Source of the DNA: Corythucha ciliata | Taxonomy: Eukaryota > Arthropoda > Insecta > Hemiptera > Tingidae | Assembly: GCA_038030265.1 (NCBI GenBank) | Contig: CM075941.1 | Coordinates: 3,596,001-3,660,000, forward strand | Length of the DNA stretch: 64,000 nt | Direction of reading: 5' to 3' | Shown here: in pieces, positions 12,535 through 22,300 of the stretch | How positions within the stretch are numbered: position 1 is the first letter of the stretch | Layout: every line of letters begins with the position of its first letter | Program-made: the position numbers and the translations under genes | The notes under the pieces: generated by a model | Database searches by the model: none | The model's input: only the letters and a program-made list of their open reading frames with translations | Told to the model about the DNA's origin: nothing

Positions 12535-12791
12535 TGTTGGCAGAAGACTCATGCGGGAATGAAAATGAAAAGCCATATGCGTGGTTTTTAGCTGTTTTGT
12601 TAAAAGAGAAAAATATAGTTCGTTTCGTTTTGTTTTGATTGTCGAACTTTGAAGTTTAAACCCCCTCGAGTTCACAATCCCTGATTGACACAAAACCGAA
12701 AGGTGAGTTTGCATGAGTTTAATATGTTGTCGTTATAAGCCGGGGCAATTTACGCGATCAACGATTCCCCTTTGTGCGTGAAAATATAACA
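12535..12791 (+). mobile_element. 5' LTR of BEL/Pao element 1
   Basis: The 257-bp stretch opens with TGTTGG and closes with ATAACA, so its ends are the inverted TGTT/AACA pair typical of LTRs. The 3' end sits 2 bp before a perfect primer-binding site. The left boundary is inferred from the terminal inverted motif alone, because no second LTR was found to confirm it. Confidence 0.65.
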
Positions 12792-12793
12792 TT

Positions 12794-12812
12794 TGGCGAC
12801 CGTGACAGGACT
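12794..12812 (+). other. Primer-binding site complementary to tRNA-Arg(UCG)
   Basis: TGGCGACCGTGACAGGACT starts with the TGG that pairs with CCA and, from my knowledge of the animal tRNA-Arg(UCG) 3' end, is complementary to it over 19 nt. It lies 2 bp after the LTR end, as expected for reverse-transcription priming. Confidence 0.75.
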
Positions 12813-12819
12813 TGAAACC

Positions 12820-13600
12820 ATGGAAAAGTTGGAAATAGAGCGTAAAGTGAAGAGAATGATTTTCGACAAGTACCGTGGAAAAGTTATGTCGGTGATCGAG
12901 GGTGAGAAGCCCGACGTGATTGAGGTCCAAGCCCAAATGAACACACTGACTGAGGTCTTTGATGCTCTACGCATACTCGATCATGATATCCTCGACTTCG
13001 TGCTTGACGATCACAATGACTCTGACCTGGAAGAGGAAATGAATGCTGTGGAGGACTTCGTCGAACAGTTCCATCGCATTAAACTTCGAGCTGAGGCTGT
13101 TATCGTGGCAGAAAGGAATGACATTGATTCTGTCAAGGGTAGTGGATCGAATGGTTCGTCGAGGAGGAAATTCAAGTTGCCCTTGATTGAGCTTAAAAAG
13201 TACAATGGTGACTTGAAGGAGTGGGTATCTTTTTGGGCCCAATTCAAAAATATCCATGAAGACCCGGATTTGGACCCTGCCGACAAGTTTCATTACTTGA
13301 TACAGTCTCTCGCTCCAGGCTCGAGAGCTCGAATTCTTGTGGAAGCGTATCCCCCAGATCCACAGAATTATCAGAAGGCGGTCACTGCGCTTTGTGACAG
13401 ATTTGGGCGCCAAGACTTATTGATTGAACTATATATGCGTGAGCTAGCGGGTTTGGTGCTCCAAAATAGAAAAATGGGACGAGATCGACTATCGACGTTT
13501 TACGATAAACTTGTGGCGCAACTGAAAGCTCTGGAGTCACTGCAAGTTGAGACGTCGAGCTGTGCGGCCCCTTTGAATCCGTTGATTGAGCGGACAACTG
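12820..13600 (+). pseudogene. BEL/Pao gag-like protein (DUF1759 type), truncated
   Basis: The ATG at 12820 sits in a strong ACCATGG context just after the primer-binding site, a better start than the upstream TTG-initiated frame. About 255 codons follow: a charged helical N-terminus, a serine/arginine linker (SGSNGSSRRK), then the conserved gag core with LPLIELKKYNG, a WVSFWAQFK segment, FHYLIQSL and the GRQDLLIELYMREL stretch. This matches the DUF1759 region of BEL/Pao polyproteins. The frame then meets a deletion near 13560-13600 that removes the zinc knuckles and aspartic protease. The coding sequence is open, but the polyprotein is incomplete. Confidence 0.8.
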
Positions 13601-14591
13601 GCTGGTTATTCCTCAGTTTTTCAGGAATGGATCGATGAGGGAGTCATTGAGGATGTCCTTGTTGGCGAAATTGAGGGAGGAGTACATTACCTTCCCCACC
13701 GTCTAGTTTTTAAGGAGGAAGGCACGACGAAGATCCGCCCGGTGTTTGATGCCTCAGCGAGGGAAGGGGGGCGGTCTTGTTCGCTTAATGATTGTGTTGA
13801 ATGTGGCGAAAACCTGATCGAACTGATACCTGCCATTTTACTGCGATTCAGGGAACGAGAACTGGGAATAACAGCGGACATCCGAAGAGCATTTTTACAA
13901 ATAAGCATCCACGAAAAAGACAGAGATTTTCTGAGGGTTTTTCCGTCCTCTGGAAGATGGAAGCGTGGTGCCTTGTCGGCACAGGAGAGTGGTGTTTGGG
14001 GTTAAATGTAGCCCATTTCTGCTTGGAGCCACTCTGGACTTCCATTTACGAAAATGTTCGCAGCAAGAACTCGCCATGGCACGTGGATGGCCGGAAACAG
14101 TTTTAAAAACTCTTTCGCGGAGTTTTTATGTGGATAATTGCCTAGTGAGCGTCAGAACCCCACTCGAATTGGACGAATTCAAAGAAATCGCAACGTCTGT
14201 CCTCGCAGAAGGAAAATTTGAGTTGAGAGAATGGAAATGGTTGCAGGACGAAGGAAAGGATCCTGAAAATGGCTCGACCAAAATCCTGGGACTGATATGG
14301 AATCGACAGAACGACAAGCTGAGGGTAAGCCAGAATGCTTTGAGTGATTGCGACGTCTCCAGTGTGACCAAAAGAAAGCTCCTTTCAATCGCACAGAGAG
14401 TGTTCGATCCAGTTGGGTTCTCGTGCCCTGCATTTTTAACACCTAAACTTTTGTTGCAGCAGTCCTGGGAGCGAAAAACGGGAAGGGACGAGCTACTTGA
14501 TGACGATGATCTAGTAAACAAGTTTTACGAATGGTTCAAGACCCGTCGAGAGACAAACCGTCGTTGTCGCAGCCAATACACAAAAGATTGA
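13586..14591 (+). pseudogene. BEL/Pao reverse transcriptase, frameshifted
   Basis: The first frame (13586-14005) contains YLPHRLVFKE, an IRPVFDAS segment and a motif A-like ADIRRAFLQI. A frameshift near 13965-13980 moves the palm into the next frame (13965-14591), with RVVFGVKCSPFLLGAT. The catalytic motif reads FYVDN rather than the usual YVDD, so one catalytic aspartate has become asparagine. A thumb/connection segment (QRVFDPVGF, a BEL/Pao hallmark) follows. Frameshift plus active-site substitution make this copy inactive. Confidence 0.85.
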
Positions 14592-14640
14592 AGTTGCCGA
14601 TTGGTGCCGAAAATCATCGAAATTTTCCAAGAACGTTCGT

Positions 14641-15010
14641 TTGGTCGGATGGATTTGTCGATTTATTAACAATTGCAGGGGAGGACGCAATAAAAAGAGA
14701 GGTGAGCTGACACTTGAAGAAATCGAAAAAGCAGAAAAGACGATTTGGAAGGCGGTTCAGAAAGAAGCATTCGTTGGAATCCTAGACGAAAAAATGAGTC
14801 GATTTCATCCATTTTTCGATGAAAATGGAATCATTCGGCTTCGTACGTGGTTAACTAATCGTCCGGATGACGATTCGTTTTTGTCACCCATAGTTCTTCC
14901 CCGAGACAGCCCTGTCGTTTTAAAACTTATTGAAGAGTTCCACATGAAAAATAAACATGTCGGCTCTCAAGGACTGATGTCACTACTTCGTGAGAAGTAT
15001 TGGCCGCGAA
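14641..15010 (+). pseudogene. BEL/Pao integrase zinc-binding region, truncated
   Basis: About 120 codons match the segment before the integrase core: a FFDENGIIRLRTWL start, SPIVLPRDSPVV, and LIEEFHMKNKHVGSQG with the His residues of the HHCC module, followed by LREKYWP. The coding then stops because the DNA passes directly into the ~30-bp repeat array. The RNase H region that should precede it is missing. Confidence 0.75.
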
Positions 15011-16420
15011 TTAGTGGTTTTCCTTAATTTTACCAGTGAACTAGCGTTTTTTGTTTTGTTTTTGTTTTTTTTTTCAATTTTAGCCACGAATTAGTGTATT
15101 CCACTAGTAGTAGTGTATGCCGGGCTAATTAGTGAATTTTTCAACAATACAGCTGCATTTTTTTTACATTGCTAAAGATTAGCGTTTTTTGTTTAGTTTT
15201 AGCCTTTCAGCCCCAAACTGAAGCTACGCATTTGCGTTTTTTCAATTTAAGCCGAGATTTAGTGATTTTCCATCATTTTAGCTAGTGCTTTTTCTCAATT
15301 TTAGCAGCGCAGTAGCGTTTTTATATAGTTTACATAGCGATTTGCCTTCATTTTGGCCACGAATTGGCGTTTTACCTCATTTTCAGCTGCAGATTAGTCT
15401 TTTTTTTCCATTTTTAATTTTAGCACTTTTTCTTAATTTTACCACAATTCTGTTGGCAAATTGGTGATTTTCTTCAAGTTTAACCGTGAACTAGCGTTTT
15501 TATTTTAGCAGCGCACAAGCGTTTCTAACCTGCGAATTTTCTGAATTTTATTCATGAACTGGCGTTCTCCACAATTTTATCTGCAGATTAGCCATTTTCC
15601 TCATTTTTACCATCGAATGAGCACTTTTTCTCAATTTGAGCTGAAAATCAGAATTTTTCTTAATTTTTGTTGTTTAGCCCAGCAACATCAATTTTGTTAC
15701 TTTCTGGTTCTGCCATGGGTTAGCGCTGTTTTTCAGTCTGAGCCTTGAAGCGTACAGAAGCTACGGATTTTTGTTTTTTCATTATTCGCTGCGATTTTGT
15801 GGTTTTGTGTATTTGCAGCGATTTTTCTCAATTTTAGCTGATAAGTATCATTTTCTGCTACTTTCGCATTGAATTAGCATCTATTCTCTTTATTATAATA
15901 TGCGAACTTTTATATGCAATTTCAGTTGTGAATTTGCCTTTTTTGCCCAATTTTAACGCTAATTTGCGTTGCTTTTGTCAATATTAGGCAAGAAGCTAGA
16001 CTTTTTTTTACTTTTACATCCTTGAATTAGGAATAAGAGCGTGTTTTCTCAATTTTAATCACAGGCTGGGCCCAAAAACAACACTTTTGCGTTGATTAGC
16101 CGTAGAATGGCCTCCATACACCGCGAATCAGTGATTTTTTCACAATTTGGACCTGAATGTTGGATCGTGAGATGAGACCATCGAATCAGCGCTTTCTCGT
16201 AGTTATAGCCAGGAATATTAGCGATTTTTCCAAAGTTTTTGCCACGTTAGCAAGTTGCACGTTGACGATCAGCACTTCAGTGCGCGTAAGGACACAATGG
16301 ACGGTGTATTTTCTCCATTTTAGCCGCGAACCATCCTCAAGAAGGCGCAAATTTTCCAAAATTTGAGCATAGAAAGGAGGCAAATTGCTGTCCAATCTTC
16401 CAACCTACAAATCCTCAATT
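15011..16420 (+). repeat. Degenerate ~30-bp tandem array (family 1)
   Basis: This is the same unit as at 1.4-4.8 kb, in the same orientation, starting at once after the truncated BEL/Pao integrase. Variants carry GCGTTTTTT and CATTTTAGC spacers. It includes local near-copies of sequence at 3.8-4.7 kb, for example the 'Tagagcgctttttcgcagttatag'-like segment near 16190, so the two arrays share higher-order structure. Confidence 0.8.
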
Positions 16421-17340
16421 TTCCGTATTTAAGCTTTTCGGGGGTCTAGGAGATGAAACTTCTGAGGTCACCAGACATTTTCCGTGGGACAGGGGCTCAC
16501 AACAGTTGGCAAACACACCTTTTTTTTTTTTTTAGGGCGCATGTATTCATTTTTTAGACGTGAATAGCCAGTTTGATTGTCAGTACGGCCATTTTTAGGG
16601 CGTGTGTCGTTAATTTTACCATTTTTTCGACGAAAAAATATTGAGTTTTGTCATTCTTAAGACAAGAATGGTCCGTCAAGCCATTTAGAATGCAATTTTA
16701 TTAAAAATGTTTAAAAAAGAAAAAAGATTCATGGTGTGATTTAGAGAACGAGAGGCCCCTAGGCTGGTGATTGAGAAGGGCCACCTCCCCACCACCGTCG
16801 GAGAAGGCCTAAAAATTTCATTCATTTTAGTCGTGACTTAGCAATTTTTTAACTTTTAGCTTCTCTATTTTAGCAACGTAGTTGTCTTAAGAGGGCGATA
16901 ATTGTGTTTTCACACAAGCACAGCATCTGATGTGAATTGGCAATTTTCTAGATATTATCCGTGGAATTGCCGGTTGGGTTGGCTTTTAGGTCGCAAAATA
17001 TAAGTTCAGCCATTTCTAAGGCGTGTATTGGAGTTCGCATGGTCGGTTTTGCCATTTTCAGGGCAAGTATCGCTATGTTGAGCCATTTTAAGGCTCGAAC
17101 TGTGTCAGTTTATCTGTTTTTGTTTCACATTATACTCATTTTCAGTGCCTGAATTAATAAAAATTAAGCTGTACAGAACTAGCGCCTGATTTGATGCCCT
17201 GGAGGGCACATTGTCAGGATGGACCAGTCAGGACTTCAGGGAAGTGACCTGGCACGTGCAAGTCCTGGGGCCTTGCCGCAGCTGGTCAACGCCGACACAC
17301 GCTACCTATACCCGTTACCGGGAAAGCCCTTTTTCTCAGT
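16421..17340. repeat. Mixed diverged repeats, no gene
   Basis: 'gccatttttaggacgcg'-type units (as at 41-42 kb) occupy 16540-16700 and 16990-17110. A copy of the CAGGGCCGGAT-type segment is at 16737-16805. A GC-richer patch at 17190-17320 is not recognised. Confidence 0.5.
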
Positions 17341-18190
17341 AAGACGTGTATTGTAGTTTTCTCATTTTTAGCCGTGATTTAGCGTTTTTGGTTCAATTTT
17401 AGACATCAATTAGCGCTATTCCTAAATTACTAGCTAAACAGGGATTTTTCCCAATTTCAACCATGAATCGAGTTTTTCTCAATTTCTACCGCAAATTAGC
17501 GCTTTTTCTCAATTTTACTCCATGAATTAGCCAATTTCATTAATTTTAGTCGTGATTTAGCAATTTTTTAACTTTTAGCTTCTCTATTTCAGCAACGCAG
17601 CTGTCTTAAGAGGACGATAAATGTGTTTTCACACAAGCACAGGGTCTATGAATTGACACTTTTCTCGATATTATCCGTGGTCCGTGGATTAGCTGTTCTT
17701 CTCAATTTTAGCCGCGAATTTTTACACTGTGAATTAACGGATTTTTTCTACTTTAGCCAAAAAAGTTTGTTCTAAGAAGACGAGGGTTTCTCAATTCTAG
17801 CCTTGAATTAGCGATTTTTCCCAATGTTGGCCGCGAAATTGCGTTTTTCGTCATCTTAGCAGTTAATTCACGATTTTTCTCCATTTCAGCCATGAATTAG
17901 CACTTTTGGCTCAATTTCAGCCACCAATTAACGTTTTTAGCAGCTAAATAGCCATTTTGCGTTATTTCACCAGTCAACTGGAGTTTTTCTACGGCTTTTC
18001 TACGCTTTATCTCTGAATTAGCATGTTTTCTCAATGTTATCCCCCCCCCCATGTTATAGCCTCCTTCTCACACCTTCGCGAATTGGCGTTTTTATTAATT
18101 TACCCAGTGAACGAGCCATTTTTCTCAATTTGAGCCGGGAATTGTCGTTTTTCCTAATTTTAGTAGCTAATTAGCGCTTTTTCCCAATTT
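17341..18190 (+). repeat. Degenerate ~30-bp tandem array (family 1)
   Basis: Units with AATTTTAGCC and GAATTAGCG cores continue up to about 18190. The segment at 17530-17660 closely repeats 16815-16930 ('gtcgtgacttagcaattttttaac...agcaacgtagttgtcttaagagg'), a diverged local duplication about 0.7 kb away. The array ends close to the 3' end of IFT140. Confidence 0.75.
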
Positions 18191-18447
18191 GGTCCAGAGG
18201 CCTCCGATTGGCCGGGCTCCTAGGCAGCTGCCTAGGCATAAATCCGGTCCTGGGTCCACCTCGGTTGAGGGGGGTGTGTTTTTGGGCGTCATAAGAGCCA
18301 CACCTTCTCATCCCCAGCCCCAAACACGAACTTACTCCAGAAACTGACGGTATATCGTTGTAAAATACAGTTATATTTCTCTATTAGAGCTAATACAGGG
18401 TCTAGCATGGAGGAACTCGTTCTTTAAAAAAATATACATATTCACTA

Positions 18448-19349
18448 TTACACAGTTTCGTCGATGACGTCTCCATCTTCACCTTCAGATGTAGCGTGTT
18501 CGTCTGTAGACTGCTCCGTTTCAATGCCCAGGCGAGAAAGAACGTCTACAACAACAACAATGACCCGAAAAAAAAGAAAAAAAATGTTTAAATAACCAAA
18601 GAGAAGCAACATCACCTTTCGTCAGGTAAAACTCGACGCTGTCACTCGGCTGTGCGATTTTGAGCTCGTGAAGAAGCATCTTAGCCGACGTGATGTCGTC
18701 AATTTTGACCGTGTGCTCGATCATAAGAGCGTAAATGTCGCCCTTGCGAACAATGTCACTGTCCATTGTTAGAAGGGCTCGACAGACTTGCATGCCCGCT
18801 TCACCTTCACCGCGTTCTATCAGTCTAATTATAAGGAATACAAAATGGATGAAATGAATAAATGAAAAACGGAAGAAAACTTGGAATATTTTATTACCGC
18901 GAAGCATCAAGAAATTTGTTGACGAGAGCCGTTTTACGGTTGATGACATCTCTCAACTGAGCGTGCTGCTCTCCTATGGCTCCCGACAAACATTTACCAG
19001 CCTCGGTCAGAGCTCCTAACGCTTTTTGATAGTTTCTAAAGTCATCCACTTCCACCTTTAAAAACAATAAAATGTTGAGTTTCCACCAACGACGATCCCC
19101 CCCTCCCCCCACTGTCGGAATGGTTTTTACCTGAGCACAGGCAACGTAAAAACTGGCTAAAAGCTGAGGGGCTTTACCCTTTGTATAAAAAGTGATGATT
19201 GTTTTGAGTAATTCAGGCTTGACGCGCCAGTCTAAAGACTGCAAGTAGTTGGCCGCCATGACGTACATTTCTTTTTGTCGCGTCACGTTAGCGAAAAATA
19301 TGATTTTTTCCGTGTCACCGGATTTTAGAAGTGCCTTCATCGCTTTGTT
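18448..19349 (-). CDS. IFT140: IFT140 exons 18-21: C-terminal solenoid and acidic tail
   Basis: Exon 18 encodes the highly conserved [20 protein letters not shown] stretch followed by [11 protein letters not shown]. Exon 19 continues the solenoid with [16 protein letters not shown]. Exon 20 carries a final helical hairpin ([12 protein letters not shown]). Exon 21 ends in an acidic tail ([12 protein letters not shown]) and stop TAA at 18448-18450. Acidic tails are also seen in other animal IFT140 proteins. The introns here are short (roughly 70-80 nt). Confidence 0.95.
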
Positions 19350-22300
19350 CTAAAAAAAAAAAAATAATAAAAAAAATGTATAAACGTCTGCTTAACAGAG
19401 GCGGATCCAATGAAAAGGTCAGACAGGGGGCCATGGCCCCTCCCTTGGAGTCACGAGGTCACTCCAACCACCTCTCAAACTCTAACGAGGGATTATCGGG
19501 GTAGTTAAAAAAAAACAACCGAAAGTGTATGGTTGCACGGGTGATGATCATACTTGACAGTTTGAGCCGCGAAAATGGCCAAACTGCGGCTATATTAACG
19601 CTCAAAAAATTAGTAAAACTGAACTCCATGCGGTCTATAAATGGTTAAACTTCACGCTTCAACGATTCAAGTTTGAACTTGTGCTGAAAGTAACTTGCTT
19701 GACTAATCTAAACGGCCAATTCGTGTCCGCGAAATGGCAAAAACTTACTATATTACCATTCATGCTTCAAAAATGGCCGAAAAATACACAAAAATAGGGT
19801 GATAAGACGTCCTACTTTCCCCGGACTTGTCGTACTTTTTAGAGCGTCCGGGCAAGTTTAATATTTTCCTACTTTTCGCTTCCAAGTTTTAATGTCCTGT
19901 GGGTCTAAAAGTGCAGATCCAGTCGATCAAGAATACGACAGTGATTTCTCTCCCAGTGAATGACTCTGAATCAAACCGAGTTTAGAAAGAGCCAAGGCCA
20001 CGAACTTTGGTTTTCGAAAGAATGTAAATATGCTTAATTAGGGGGGTTTGAAATGTCAAAATCCATTAAATTGTTTATAAAACGAGCAAATCCGTGAGAT
20101 TTGGTTAAGAAAGAGCGAAAATCCACGGCAAAATTGGAAAGCAATGAACTGTTTCGCAAAAGCGAATGAAGAAACGATCGTGGAGAGACTTGATTTTATT
20201 AGTTCATTGCTTTGTACCGCAACTTCACCGATATAGAGGACCTTGAAATGGAGAATTGGCAAAATAAGAGTTCAAAGACCCAAAATCACGAAATTTGAGT
20301 GTTTGAAACAGCAAAGATCCATGAAATTAAGGGTTTTAAAGCTGCCAAATCCGCGAAATTGGGTTTTAAACAATTGAAAATCGACAAAAACTGGGGTTTG
20401 TGACGGTGTCATCCTTAATGACGAAAGTTCGGTTTCGAATGAGCCCATTTCAGGAATTAGGTTTTTGAACGAGTAAAATTAGCCAAACCTGCGAAACTGA
20501 TAAGAGTGATAAGACCGTGAGAATTGGTTTTTAAAAGCCTGAAAATAGTAAAATTAAGATTTGGAATAGCAAAAATCCATGAAATTTTGTATTGAACGTG
20601 CCAAATCTAATGAAAGAGAGAAAATATTCGGCGAAATTGCAGGATGAAAAAGCAAAAATCACGAAATTTGTTTTTTCTTCAACCGTTTATAAGGTGACTG
20701 TAGATGTAAAAGTAGTTTCCGAGGACGCCTGTCACGAAAAAGTAGGACGCTCGTGACGGATTGTAGGACACAACAGTAGGACGCCTAAAAATCAGTTCAA
20801 TGCTACTCAGTTGTTGTTTAATCGGTTTGAAAGAGCGAAATCCTCGAAATTGGGTTTTGAAAGAGTGAAAATCCGCAAAACTTGGGATTTCTAAGGATTA
20901 AAATGACGAAATTTGGGATTTGCATAATAAATTCGAATTCGGGAATTTGGTTTTTGAAAGAGTTGAATTAATTTTCCGAGTTAGCTAATTCACATGCAAA
21001 CCCGATTTTATTTAGTAAGAGCAAACCCCACGAAATTTTGTATTTAAAAGTGAGAAAATCCGCGAAACTGGGATAGGAAATTGCAAAATCCGCGACATTA
21101 GTGCCAACTGTGAAAAATTCGGTTATGGAAGAGCTTCGTGAGAACGTGATCGTGAAACGTGAACAGGGCAAGTTTCGGCTGAGCCCCTACAGCTTTGTTT
21201 AAATACATATACGTGAAAGACGTTCGAAGTTAAAGACCCGCCATACGTAAGTCGAGCCGAAAAAGTAGGACGAAAATGAGAACACTTTTTGATCCCCGGA
21301 CTCATGAAAAATGAACCCGAGACGAGTCCCTGGGAGCTCTAAAAAGTAGGACATGTCTGAGGAAAGTAGGACGTCTGGTCACTCTATTTTTGTGTATTTA
21401 GTCATTTTTGAAGCAAGAGTTCCGCTCCATGTACGAGAAATCTCAAAATACGCAGTTTTGCCATTTAAAAAAAAAATGTTGATAATTTTTGCTAGAAATG
21501 GCCCAGAAATGCTGGACGGTTTTAAGGCTGAATGTTCATGTTTTCAAAGTGTTTCGATTTGTGGCCGGACGTAGTTTATGAGTGGACATTGCTCAATTGC
21601 CCCTAGAAAACGTTGAGATCGAGTAACCAAACGCCCCCCCCCCACCCAGATCTCGGTAAGGTGTAAAATCCACATTTTCTGCCGCATAGCCACCCACCAG
21701 GGCCCCAATGGGGTAGGTAGTGGCCATCAGGTCGCCGACGCAAGGGAGAACCGCCCATTCCTTACTTCCGGGAAGCCAAAGTGTGTGGCAGTGGGTGGCG
21801 CCACCACCTTCATACAATATAAGCGGCGCGGTGAGACAGAAATACTCACTCGGACGGCCGCAGTCAAAGACAAGACAGGACCACCCTGAAGAATCGCCAA
21901 CTAAAGGACACCCGCAGGGACAACCCGGACGAGGACCATCCAGAAAGCGGAAAGCGAACAAGGACGCTAAACGGAGCCGAAGTGGAATTCCGACCAGGAA
22001 CCTCTACAGTCACCCCCAGGACCACGCCTACGGACAGCGCCAAGGGTGGTAACAACCAACCAGAAGAGCTCCCAGTGAAACCCCCCTCTTACCCTCGGTG
22101 GTTCTCCTCATTGTGAGTGACGAACACCGGTCCGACTCCCCTGTGGTGGTGGATTCTTCTCCCAGATACTGGTCGACGAAGCCCTTCCCTTCCTGCCCAT
22201 CACCTTACCCGGGTGAATCCTTACCAGAGGGCTTAGCGCCTTAATTGGCTGCCCTTGAACTCCTAGGTGAGCGACCTGCCCTAAACCCTAACAGCAGGAG

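Larger units (their letters stand above)
12535..15010 (+). mobile_element. Decayed BEL/Pao LTR retrotransposon 1
   Basis: The order is 5' LTR, tRNA-Arg primer-binding site, gag-like DUF1759 region, reverse transcriptase and the N-terminal part of the integrase region. That is the BEL/Pao layout, but with internal deletions: the protease, most of the RNase H and the integrase core are missing. The element breaks off at about 15005, inside a 'YWP' codon run, directly into a family-1 repeat array, and no 3' LTR is visible. It therefore looks like an old copy eroded by deletion and array rearrangement. Confidence 0.85.
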
